From Verrucomicrobiota bacterium (GTDB lineage: Bacteria > Verrucomicrobiota > Verrucomicrobiia > Opitutales > UBA953): a stretch of DNA of 64,000 nt. Below, piece by piece: positions 35,385 through 43,382 of the stretch (positions are counted from its first letter, which is position 1; each line of letters starts with the position of its first letter). Made by a program: the position numbers and the translations under genes. A model generated the notes under the pieces. That model was not told the origin of the DNA and searched no databases. It saw nothing but the letters and a program-made list of their open reading frames with translations. The stretch covers positions 1 to 64,000 of the forward strand of contig BGOK01000004.1 of NCBI GenBank assembly GCA_003569205.1, in the 5' to 3' direction.

Positions 35385-36923
35385 TTACTTGGCCGTGGCC
35401 TGCTTCTTGGCGGCAGCCTTGGCTTTTGCTTTGGCCTCGGGTCCGCTCTCGGCGTCCACGCCGGCGAGCGGAAAGCGTTCGTCGGGCACGTGGTTAGCCG
35501 CCATCTTGGTTTCAAGGTCTTTGACGACCTCGGGGAATTTAGCCGCGAGGTCATTCGACTCCGCTGGGTCGGCTTCGAGGTCGTAGAGCTGCGTGGTCAC
35601 CTTGCCCTTAGCTGTCATCTGCTTGCCCATCTCGGTACGGATGGCCTTCCATTTACCTTCCCAGATGGCCTGCTGTTCGCCGTAGCCCGGGAACTCGCGA
35701 TAGAGTGGGGCGCGCCGCGCTTCCTTCGAGCCCAGCAACGTCGGCACGAGGCTTTCGCCGCTGTGCGTGGTGGTCACCTTGGCCTGGGCGAGTTCGGCGA
35801 AGGTCGCGAGCCAGTCTTCAAAGCCCGAGAGACGATCGGAGCGCGTGCCGGCCGCAACCTTGGCGGGCCAGCGGAGGACGGTCGGTTCGCGGACGCCGCC
35901 TTCGTGGAGGGAGCCTTTGAGCCCGCGGAGTCCGCCTGCGGAATTAAAGAACTTTGTGTTCACCCCACCGACATCGTGCGTCGCACCGTTGTCGCCCGTG
36001 AAGACGATCAGTGTGTTGCCCGCCACGCCCGCTTTTTCGAGGGCGACCATGAGGCGGCCGACGTCTTTATCGAGGCGCGTAATCATTGCCGCGTAAGTCG
36101 CGAGAGGGGTGCGGTTCGGCACGTACGAACCCTTGGCGGCGGGGGCGAAGGGTTTGTCTTCGGCGAATTTCCCTTCGTAAGGTTTCAGGTCCGCAGCTGG
36201 TAGCTGCAGGGAAACGTGGGGCAGCGGCGAGGCGAAGTAGAGGAAGAACGGACGTTGGGCATGCGCTGCAATGAACTTCTCAGCGCCGGCAATGAAGCGG
36301 TCGGGCGCAAAGTCTTTGCCCGTGAATGCGGCGTAGGCTTTAGGGTCCTGCGGGTCGGCGCCGGTGGGGAAGCCGCCGTGGCCAGGCACGCCTTTCTCGC
36401 CATTGTCGAGTGGCACTTCCTTGCCGTCTTCCCAGATCGCGGGCGGGTAGTGGCTATGCGCGACCCATTGGCTCGTGAGGCCGAGGAACTTGTCGAACCC
36501 TTGGACGTCAGGACGTCCGGTGGAATCGTAGCCACCTAGACCCCATTTCCCGAAGGCGCCGGTGGCGTAGCCTGCTTGGCGGAGGACGTTGGGCAGAGTC
36601 GTGATGCCGGCGGGGAGGGGAATCTGCTCGCCCTTGCCGACATCGAGGTTGTCGCGGACGGGGGCGCGGCCGGGGTTGAGGCCAGACATCAGCACCGAGC
36701 GCGACGGCGCGCAGACCGGGCTGCCGCAATAGTGGCGAGTCAGTACGAGACCCTCTTGGGCGAGACGGTCGAGGTTCGGGGTCAGGATTTTCTTTTGACC
36801 CATGAAGCCCACTTCGCCGTAGCCCAAGTCGTCGGCCAAGATGAAGATAATATTGGGACGAGACTCGGCGGCGGAGGCCAGTCCGGCCAAGGCCAGCAAC
36901 AGGAGCGTGGGGAGACGTCGCAT
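35385..36923 (-). CDS. Secreted sulfatase (S1 type)
   Basis: A 512-residue type I sulfatase with a signal peptide (MRRLPTLLLLALAGLASAAE). Metal ligands lie in NIIFILADDLGYGE. The active-site motif CAPSR is at 71-75 (VCAPSRSVLMSG), suited to formylglycine. FGKWGLGGYDSTGRPD and FTGDNGATHDVGG are the other conserved blocks. The C-terminal end is a basic Lys/Ala tail (AKAKAKAAAKKQATAK), unrelated to the catalytic fold. The next gene on the same strand begins two bases after its stop, so the pair form an operon with the mutarotase-like gene. Confidence 0.94.
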   Translation of the reverse strand: MRRLPTLLLLALAGLASAAESRPNIIFILADDLGYGEVGFMGQKKILTPNLDRLAQEGLVLTRHYCGSPVCAPSRSVLMSGLNPGRAPVRDNLDVGKGEQIPLPAGITTLPNVLRQAGYATGAFGKWGLGGYDSTGRPDVQGFDKFLGLTSQWVAHSHYPPAIWEDGKEVPLDNGEKGVPGHGGFPTGADPQDPKAYAAFTGKDFAPDRFIAGAEKFIAAHAQRPFFLYFASPLPHVSLQLPAADLKPYEGKFAEDKPFAPAAKGSYVPNRTPLATYAAMITRLDKDVGRLMVALEKAGVAGNTLIVFTGDNGATHDVGGVNTKFFNSAGGLRGLKGSLHEGGVREPTVLRWPAKVAAGTRSDRLSGFEDWLATFAELAQAKVTTTHSGESLVPTLLGSKEARRAPLYREFPGYGEQQAIWEGKWKAIRTEMGKQMTAKGKVTTQLYDLEADPAESNDLAAKFPEVVKDLETKMAANHVPDERFPLAGVDAESGPEAKAKAKAAAKKQATAK

Positions 36924-36984
36924 GGCTAATTCCTAGGCAATCAGGCCCATCCTGTCGAGGAAAGGGGCGGTTTTGTTTGTCGGG

Positions 36985-37013
36985 TTGACATCTCTGCCCC
37001 CCTTCGGCTTAAC
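36985..37013 (+). promoter_or_regulatory. Probable sigma-70 promoter of tRNA-Pro
   Basis: TTGACA at 36985-36990 is followed after 17 bases by CTTAAC at 37008-37013, about 14 bases before the mature tRNA 5' end. The -35 box is perfect and the -10 box is weak. Confidence 0.6.
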
Positions 37014-37027
37014 GAACCTTCCTTTCT

Positions 37028-37104
<77 letters not shown>

Positions 37105-37124
37105 AAGGAAAGACTTTTAGAGGG

Positions 37125-38282
37125 CTAAATCGGTCGAATTACCGTTGGGCTTCGATTCCAGGGGACGAGCTTCTCGGCCCAAGCATGGGCATGGGCTTTA
37201 AGTCCTTCGCCGGAGAAGTGGACGCCGTTACCGCCGTTATCGCGGAGCGGGCCACGGAGGGCATCGGAGTCCGGCCCTTCGAGGGCGACTTTGTCTTTCC
37301 AGAGGCCTGCTTGAGCGGAGCGAATATCCTCGGAGCCGACGTCCGTGGGGCCGTGGTAACTGACTTGGGCCACGAACCAAGGGCTGTTCCGTTGGCTATC
37401 CTTGTTAGCACCGGCGATGAGCTTGGTCAGGTATTCTGCATACAGTTTACCGGACAGCGTACGCGTTTGGTCTTTCTGGTTAGCGTCGCTTTCGCCCTGG
37501 TGCCATAGCACCGCCCGGAAGGAGGGTACCGAACGCATACGGGCCACGAGCATGGCATAGGCCTTGCCGTCGGCTTCCCATGGGCCGTCGGCAGTCTTGC
37601 GCACGCGGCTCACGATGGTCGGCGGGTTCGGAAAGGGGACGCCGGTGGGGAGCCATTCGCGTATGCTCGTTGCACCAATGCCACAGGAGATGAAGCCGAT
37701 CGGAACACCGAGGCGCTTTTGGAGTTCGTCGCCGAGGGCGGGTAGGATACTACCGCCGCCGCCGGAAGCCCCCGGTTGTGGATCGGCGCAGGATTGCCAA
37801 GTGCCCTTCGGCGTGAGCGTGAAGACTTGGTCCGATGTGGCTTTGGTCTTTACGGCACCGTGGTTAGCGGAGTTGGACTGGCCAGTCACGACAATGACCT
37901 CGCCGATGCCGAACTTCACACTGGGCGCACTGGCCAAGGGCTGACCGTCACGCACTGCCCGCACTTCTAAAGTGTGCATACCTTTCGCGAGTTCAACGGC
38001 GCCGGTGAAGGTCGTATCGGTCCGGTTGCGCTCCACCGCCGACAGAATCAGTCGTTGCCAGGCACCGCCATCGACACGGATTTCAACGATCGGGGAGACG
38101 TAGGCTTGATCCATGCCATGCACCTCGCCAATCACTTCGACCCGCCCGGTGTTTACGGACTGTCGTTGTAAAACTGACTGGGCGATCGGGCTTTTCAGCG
38201 TCAGTGTCGGCTCCGCAGCGGAGAGCACACTCAGGCTGAGGAGCAGGGCGAGGAAGGAGTTAGACGCAGGCCAGAGTTTCAT
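37125..38282 (-). CDS. Exported SGNH/SASA esterase
   Basis: A 385-residue exported hydrolase. The signal peptide (MKLWPASNSFLALLLSLSVL) leads to a beta domain (residues 25-125) and then an SGNH domain of the sialate O-acetylesterase type: GQSNSANHG with Ser at about 136, and WHQGESDANQ as block II. A GVHFSGEGL segment near the C-terminus fits the catalytic His. It likely removes acetyl or other acyl groups from a polysaccharide in the periplasm. It is a monocistronic or first gene of a group that runs downstream of the alpha/beta hydrolases, and stops 20 bases from the tRNA. Confidence 0.85.
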   Translation of the reverse strand: MKLWPASNSFLALLLSLSVLSAAEPTLTLKSPIAQSVLQRQSVNTGRVEVIGEVHGMDQAYVSPIVEIRVDGGAWQRLILSAVERNRTDTTFTGAVELAKGMHTLEVRAVRDGQPLASAPSVKFGIGEVIVVTGQSNSANHGAVKTKATSDQVFTLTPKGTWQSCADPQPGASGGGGSILPALGDELQKRLGVPIGFISCGIGATSIREWLPTGVPFPNPPTIVSRVRKTADGPWEADGKAYAMLVARMRSVPSFRAVLWHQGESDANQKDQTRTLSGKLYAEYLTKLIAGANKDSQRNSPWFVAQVSYHGPTDVGSEDIRSAQAGLWKDKVALEGPDSDALRGPLRDNGGNGVHFSGEGLKAHAHAWAEKLVPWNRSPTVIRPI

Positions 38283-38300
38283 AGGTGTTTGGGAGCGGAG

Positions 38301-39341
38301 TTACTTGCCTACTTCCACCGAGGGTGCTTGCGGCAAGGTGACAGAATTCAGGCTAAAGTCGACGGGCTGGCCTTTACGCTGACGGGCCAGCCAGGCGAGT
38401 GCGGCGGACGGTTCGGAATCATGGCCACCTTCGAAGACCGTTACGCGGGCGTTGCCGGAGCTGCGACGGAAGAGCACGGCTTTTTGGCGCTCAGGGTCAT
38501 TCTGCGTTTCGTGGGCAAGGGTGGCCGGAATCTTTTGTTCGCGGACCATGAAGCCGATGTCCTCGGCCGAGACCTGTTTATCCGCTGCCGCCAAAGCATT
38601 GAATGCGAGGAGCGAATGGCTGACCGGCACGGAGCCGGTGTGTCCGTCATGGATGCCGGTATTAATATCGAGCGGTATGCCCTTGGCGGCCGCGAGGTGG
38701 AAGAGCGGGGAGCGATGGCGGTAGGTTGCGGCCGTCGCGGGCCCCGGTATGCCGCCGCAGCATTGCTCAATCATCTTGGTGTAAACGTTCTTGCGCACGG
38801 TGCTTTCGGCGTGCCAAGCGGTCAGGTCGGAAATCGGGACCCAGGCGCTCACCGCCGCCCAGAGTTGGGGGGTGCGGGTGGCCATGACGAGTGACATGTG
38901 GCCACCGCCCGAACCGCCGACAAGGTAGATCCGGTCGGGGTCGATTCGGGCGTGGCTCTTGGCGTAATCCACGGCGTCGACGACGTCTTGCGAGGCCAGA
39001 TCGGAGGCACAGGCCTCGGGTTGGTTGTTAACCCCTCGGAAGTCTGGGGCGACCATCACCCAGCCGCGTTGCTTAGCCAAGCCCACGAGCATGGGGCCTT
39101 GTTCGATACTGCCCGACCAAGTGTGCAGGAAGACCAGCAGTGGTACGGCGGGACCGGAGAGATTCTTGGCCGCCGACTCTGGCTGGTAGTAGACGACTTT
39201 CTGCGGCGTGCCGTCCTTGGTACTAATCACGTCGACGGCCATTTTGAGCGCCAGCGCTTTCATCTCCTCGGCGGTCGGTCTTTTTGTCGGTTCAGCCGCG
39301 ACGAGGGTGACGCAGGAAGCCAGGGTGGCGATGGACTTCAT
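38301..39341 (-). CDS. Exported alpha/beta hydrolase (peptidase/acyl esterase type)
   Basis: A 346-residue exported alpha/beta hydrolase. The signal peptide is short (MKSIATLASCVTLVAAE). The oxyanion-hole region is LLVFLHTWSGSIEQG, and the nucleophile elbow is VGGSGGGHMS with Ser in GSGGG. The acid/His end is VFEGGHDSEPSAALAWLA. This is the S9-like/acyl esterase group seen with sulfatases in PVC genomes. Its ATG overlaps the stop of the next gene upstream by four bases, so the two are translationally coupled. The substrate is unknown; ester bonds on glycans are the best guess. Confidence 0.83.
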   Translation of the reverse strand: MKSIATLASCVTLVAAEPTKRPTAEEMKALALKMAVDVISTKDGTPQKVVYYQPESAAKNLSGPAVPLLVFLHTWSGSIEQGPMLVGLAKQRGWVMVAPDFRGVNNQPEACASDLASQDVVDAVDYAKSHARIDPDRIYLVGGSGGGHMSLVMATRTPQLWAAVSAWVPISDLTAWHAESTVRKNVYTKMIEQCCGGIPGPATAATYRHRSPLFHLAAAKGIPLDINTGIHDGHTGSVPVSHSLLAFNALAAADKQVSAEDIGFMVREQKIPATLAHETQNDPERQKAVLFRRSSGNARVTVFEGGHDSEPSAALAWLARQRKGQPVDFSLNSVTLPQAPSVEVGK

Positions 39342-40368
39342 TTGGTGGAGGTCAGGAGCTTCGCTTTGATGAAGTCGATTTCTTTCGGGTGCTTCACGTC
39401 GGGTGCGCCAGGGTAGACGAGTTCGCAGGGCACCTTGATTGAGTCGCAGTGTTCTTTGAGCTTCACACCGAAGTTGGCGGAGTGGGTGGCGTCCTTCTCT
39501 TCCTTGCCGATGTTCGGTACCGTTGGGAAATACAGGGCGACCGCGGGGTCATCCTTGGACACGAGTTCATAAGGAGAATATTCCTTAATCCACGGCAGGA
39601 GCCGTTCGCGGGCATCAAAGAATGCCTGGAACGCGGAGATCTTCTTCGTCGTGTCGCCGGTAACGCCAAAGGCATGGGCGCCGTAGCCGCTGTTGGGCGT
39701 CCATTCGCGCATTTGCTTCGGGTCGAGCGAGGTTTGGGGCGAGGAGACTGCGGCGCCGAGTAGGCGGGTCGATTCGCGGGCAATCGGGTCGGCACTCTGC
39801 GGGTCGGCAAGGTCGTCGTGGAAGGCGAGCCAGAGGCTGGTGCAGGCCCCGGCGGAGCCGCCGCTGGCGACCACGCGCGTCTTGTCGAGGTTCCACTCCT
39901 TGGCTTTGCTACGGACGAGCTGGAGGGCACGAGCGCAATCGAGCATCGGTCCCTTGACGGGTGGGACTACGCCATCGGCGGTGGCGTCTTTGATATAGCG
40001 GTACTCCACCGAGACGACGGAGATGCCAGCCTCGAGGCAGGACTTCAGCAGGCCGTTCACGCTGGAGCGGTCGCCATTGGCCCAGCCACCGCCGTGGATG
40101 TAGAAGAGCAGGGGCGTCGGCTTATCGGACTTCGCGCGCCAGAAATACATCACCTGCATGCGGTGTGGGCCGTACGGAATATTCTCGTCGGGCTTCACCA
40201 CGAGCGGCGTCTTAAGGCGTTCGGGATTGCCATCGTTCTGGAAACGCACCGGTGCCTTCTTGGCTTCAGTCTTAGGGCGGCGGCCTTGGGTGCGGCGGGC
40301 GTGTCGGCGGCGAGTAGGGAAGCACAGCCGAGGGAAAGGGCCACGAAAGAGGAGAGCATGGGGTTCAT
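39338..40368 (-). CDS. Exported alpha/beta hydrolase, BD-FAE/esterase-like (one frameshift)
   Basis: About 343 residues when one missing base is restored near 40275, joining the signal peptide start (MNPMLSSFVALSLGCASLLA at 40368) to the frame TEAKKAPVRFQNDG. Core motifs: HGGGWANGD (oxyanion hole), ASGGSAGACTSLWLAF with the nucleophile Ser in GGSAG, and an acid/His end (LVYPGAPDVKHPKEID). These are typical of carboxylesterase/BD-FAE-like enzymes that act on acetylated or feruloylated glycans. The start overlaps the neighbour's stop on the downstream side (ATGA). A G-rich array lies immediately upstream. Confidence 0.8.
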
Positions 40369-40373
40369 GGGAG

Positions 40374-40439
40374 AATAGGGGATTGGGGGACGGGGGTAGG
40401 GGATGGGATATCGGGGGTAGGGGATGGGGGATGGGGGAT
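40374..40439. repeat. G-rich GGGGATA/GGGGTA tandem array
   Basis: A run of AGGGGATTGGGGGACGGGGG, then GTAGGGGATGGG and GGGATGGGGGATGGGGGATT units fills the spacer between two minus-strand esterase genes. Confidence 0.8.
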
Positions 40440-41305
40440 TACTTTTGGGTCAGCGCAGCGAGCAGCGGCTTCAGGCGTTGAGCGTAGGCTTCGTAGCCGG
40501 CGAGGGAAAGGTGGATTTTATCCGGCAGGTAGAGTTCGGCGCGAATCGTGCCATCGGCGTTCAGGAAGTCCTTGGTCAGGTCGAGCACCTTGACCTTGGG
40601 GTCCTGGTCCAAGGCCAGTTTGTCTAGTTCGGCGTTGGTCGCCGCGATGTCTTGATAGAAGCGGTCCTTGGGCGAGTGGCAGGGTAGGATCTTGGCGACG
40701 ATGAGCGTAGCGGCGGGGAATTTCTCGCGGAGGTTCGCGGCACAGGTACGGATGCCTTGAGCGGCGGCGGGTACGCCCGTTTCGGGCGTGAAGAACATGT
40801 TGTTGTTCCCGATCATCAGGACTATGACGGTGGGCTGGAGGCCGGCGACGCCACCGTGGTCCAGGCGCCAGAGCACGTTCTGGGTCTTGTCGCCGCCGAT
40901 CCCGAGGTTGATGGTCTTGAGGTGGCCGAAGTGCTTGAGCCAGGCGGCGTTGGGCCCGGTCTTATCGAGCGGCCCGCCCCATTGCTGCGTGATGGAGTCG
41001 CCAACGAGGAGCACGTCGCAAGGGCCGGCGTTCTTTTGCGCATGAGCGACGAGCTTGCCGTGAACGTCGAGCCAACTGGTGCCGCCCCAATGGCCGGCGG
41101 TGGGCACGCTGGGCCAGTGCTGCGGGAGGTGTTTGTTGACCTCTTTTCCTGGCCGGCGGTCGTGTTCGGGCTTCTCGGTCACGTAGACGCGTTCCGCCGC
41201 GGTGAGCGGCCAGCCGGTCGGTTGCGGATCGGCGGGCGGGTGCGGGTACTCGAGCGCCAAGGCTGTAGCGGCGCCTAGGCAGAGGGCAGCGAGGGTGGGG
41301 AGCAT
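40439..41305 (-). CDS. Exported SGNH/GDSL hydrolase
   Basis: A 288-residue SGNH hydrolase with a signal peptide (MLPTLAALCLGAATALALE). Block I GDSITQQWG has the nucleophile Ser at about 104. Block II is GIGGDKTQNVLWRLDHG, block III VLMIGNNNM, and block V DKIHLSLAGYEAY supplies Asp and His. It resembles PAF-acetylhydrolase-like lipases/acetyl-esterases seen in PVC sulfatase loci. It probably deacetylates sugars in the periplasm. The stop codon lies at the end of a G-rich array and the gene is preceded by a second C-rich one. Confidence 0.88.
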   Translation of the reverse strand: MLPTLAALCLGAATALALEYPHPPADPQPTGWPLTAAERVYVTEKPEHDRRPGKEVNKHLPQHWPSVPTAGHWGGTSWLDVHGKLVAHAQKNAGPCDVLLVGDSITQQWGGPLDKTGPNAAWLKHFGHLKTINLGIGGDKTQNVLWRLDHGGVAGLQPTVIVLMIGNNNMFFTPETGVPAAAQGIRTCAANLREKFPAATLIVAKILPCHSPKDRFYQDIAATNAELDKLALDQDPKVKVLDLTKDFLNADGTIRAELYLPDKIHLSLAGYEAYAQRLKPLLAALTQK

Positions 41306-41342
41306 GGTGTAAAGAGACTTCTAGTACGTTCACGCTGGCCGC

Positions 41343-41409
41343 CAATCCCCAATCCCCAATCCCCAATCCCCAATCCCCAATCCCCAATCCCCCCCAATCC
41401 CCAATCCCC
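41343..41409. repeat. C-rich CCCCAAT tandem array
   Basis: About nine copies of the seven-base unit CCCCAAT, with one expanded C run, lie between the SGNH and DUF4440-like genes. It is the reverse-complement version of the G-rich arrays. Confidence 0.9.
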
Positions 41410-41418
41410 TGTCAGGTC

Positions 41419-41868
41419 TTACTTAGCCGGTGTAGCCGGCGGAATCTTGCAGGACTGCCAGGCGAGGAACTTCCACTGGCCCTTTTCGAGGCGCCAGACG
41501 GCGAGATAACTGATGCCCGTGGTCATGCTGACTCCGTCCACGACCGCCTGGACTTCAAGCCGGCCGGCCATGAGTGCGACGTCTGGGGCGGGGAATTTGA
41601 AGGATCGCTCGCTGTACTTGTAGCTCACGTACTTGGCTTCGCCGCCGAGGAGGGAGCCGGTCAGGGAGGCCTTGGTGTCGACTTTGCCGTTGGAGTGCGC
41701 GTACCGGAGGTCGTCGGAGAGGACGGTGTCGAGGGTGGCCTTGCTCGGCTTCAGCATCGCCGCCACCCGGGCGTCATCGACCGCAGTCAGCACGGTGACC
41801 TTAGGATCTTCGGCGGCGGCCGCGAACGGAAGAAGGAAGGCGAGGAGGAGGGGGAGGAGCATCTTCAT
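41419..41868 (-). CDS. Exported DUF4440/NTF2-like protein
   Basis: A 149-residue exported protein. The signal peptide is MKMLLPLLLAFLLPFAAAA. The mature part looks like an NTF2-like fold of the DUF4440 type: TLDTVLSDDLRYAHSNGKVD, AKYVSYKYSERSFKF, then ALMAGRLEVQAV and WRLEKGQWKFLAWQS. NTF2-like proteins of this group have small-molecule pockets and diverse roles, so function is not deduced. It lies 17 bases downstream of a sulfatase gene and is probably in its operon. Confidence 0.83.
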   Translation of the reverse strand: MKMLLPLLLAFLLPFAAAAEDPKVTVLTAVDDARVAAMLKPSKATLDTVLSDDLRYAHSNGKVDTKASLTGSLLGGEAKYVSYKYSERSFKFPAPDVALMAGRLEVQAVVDGVSMTTGISYLAVWRLEKGQWKFLAWQSCKIPPATPAK

Positions 41869-41885
41869 GGAAGTAATAGGGTTTT

Positions 41886-43331
41886 TTATTTAGCGCCCTT
41901 TTTGCCGGCCTTCTTCTTTGGTGCTTCGGTGCCTGCGGGCGCGGGTTGGTCGGCGAAGGTGGGTATCTTGAAGTCGATGGCTTTGGCCTGTTTGTCGTAC
42001 TCCGCTTCCAGTTTTCGGCGGAGATCCGCGGCGGCCGGGTCGGCGGCCAGATTTCTGGTTTCGTAGGGGTCGGCCTTGAGGTCGAAGACTTCGGTCCACT
42101 CGTCGTGGCCTGGATACTTAATCAGCTTGGCGTCGGCGGTACGGACGGCGGTCGTCATCGGGGAGCCGGAGGTCTTTTCGTAGAAGTAGCAGTAGAAGAA
42201 GCTATCTCGCCAGTCGGTGAGCTTCTCTTCCAGGAGCGGCTTCCAACTGCGTCCGTGCATCGCGGCAGAGGCCGGCTGGCCGGCGAGGTCAAGAAAGGTC
42301 GCCGCTGGATCGACGTTGAGGACCATGCGGTCTTCGATTCGGCCGGCCTTCACTCCCCGCGGGTAGCGAACGAGCATCGGGATGCGCATGGATTCCTCGT
42401 AGGCGGTGCGCTTGTCGCCCAGGTTATGTTCACCGAGGTAGTAGCCGTTGTCGCTTGAGAAGATGAAGACGGTATCGTCCGTCAGTTTGAGCTCATCGAG
42501 TATTTTCAGCAATTTACCCACGTTGTCGTCGACGGAGTTGATGCCGCGGAACATGCCGAGGTTAGTGCTTACTTCCTTGGCATCGGTAGCCTTGCCCTTG
42601 GGACCGTTCGGTCCGACCTTGGCGTAGATGGCCGGGATGCCGTAATTGGGTACGGAGCGCGCCATCGCCCCATCGTAGTCCTTTTCATTCCGAGGCGGAG
42701 GGGTGAAAGGGCCGTGGCAGGTCTTAAGGCCCAGGATCATCAGGAACGGTTTGTCCTTGTTGGCCTTGATGAAGTTCGTCGCATACTCGGTGGTGACGTC
42801 GTCAACGAAACCCTTGCTCGAGGTCTTGACGCCGTCGACCTCGATTGGGCAATCGAAGTAGACGCCCTGGCCGACGAAGCTCGCGGAGGTGTCGAAGCCC
42901 GGGCGTTTGCCGGACTGGTTGCCGTGGTGCCACTTACCGAAGTAGCCCGAGACGTAGCCGGCTGGTCGGAGCAGGGTGGCGACCGAGATATTTCCTGCGG
43001 GGTGGGTGGTATGGTTGTTCGTCACGCCGTTAACGTGCCCGTACTGTCCCGTGACGAGCGAGGCTCGCGACGGGGCGCAGAGGGAATTCACCACGAAGGC
43101 ATTGCGGAAGCGAATACCCTCGGCGGCGATTCGATCAAGGTTCGGCGTCTTGAGCCACGGGAAGCGGCCTTTCTCGCCCTGTTCGCGTTGCACCGCGCCG
43201 AGGGCGTCCCAGCGTTGGTCATCGGTGAACACGTACACGAAGTTCGGTTTGCGGGGGCCGTCGACCGCATGGACGGCGTTGGTACACGCGGCGACGATCA
43301 GGGCTAGGACGAGAAGGTACGGGAGGCGCAT
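41886..43331 (-). CDS. Secreted sulfatase (S1 type)
   Basis: A 481-residue type I sulfatase. Signal peptide MRLPYLLVLALIVAACTNAV; a Cys in AACTN suggests possible lipoprotein anchoring. Metal ligands lie in FVYVFTDDQRWD. The active site CAPSR is at 85-89 (SLCAPSRASLVTG). GKWHHGNQ and FSSDNGYYLGEH are the other blocks; the latter resembles iduronate-2-sulfatase-like enzymes. The tail ends KKKAGKKGAK, basic. The DUF4440-like gene follows closely on the same strand. Confidence 0.94.
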   Translation of the reverse strand: MRLPYLLVLALIVAACTNAVHAVDGPRKPNFVYVFTDDQRWDALGAVQREQGEKGRFPWLKTPNLDRIAAEGIRFRNAFVVNSLCAPSRASLVTGQYGHVNGVTNNHTTHPAGNISVATLLRPAGYVSGYFGKWHHGNQSGKRPGFDTSASFVGQGVYFDCPIEVDGVKTSSKGFVDDVTTEYATNFIKANKDKPFLMILGLKTCHGPFTPPPRNEKDYDGAMARSVPNYGIPAIYAKVGPNGPKGKATDAKEVSTNLGMFRGINSVDDNVGKLLKILDELKLTDDTVFIFSSDNGYYLGEHNLGDKRTAYEESMRIPMLVRYPRGVKAGRIEDRMVLNVDPAATFLDLAGQPASAAMHGRSWKPLLEEKLTDWRDSFFYCYFYEKTSGSPMTTAVRTADAKLIKYPGHDEWTEVFDLKADPYETRNLAADPAAADLRRKLEAEYDKQAKAIDFKIPTFADQPAPAGTEAPKKKAGKKGAK

Positions 43332-43382
43332 TGGGGTGGTGGGTCAGCGGGCGACGGTGGAGTGAGTAGAGTGGGATGAAGG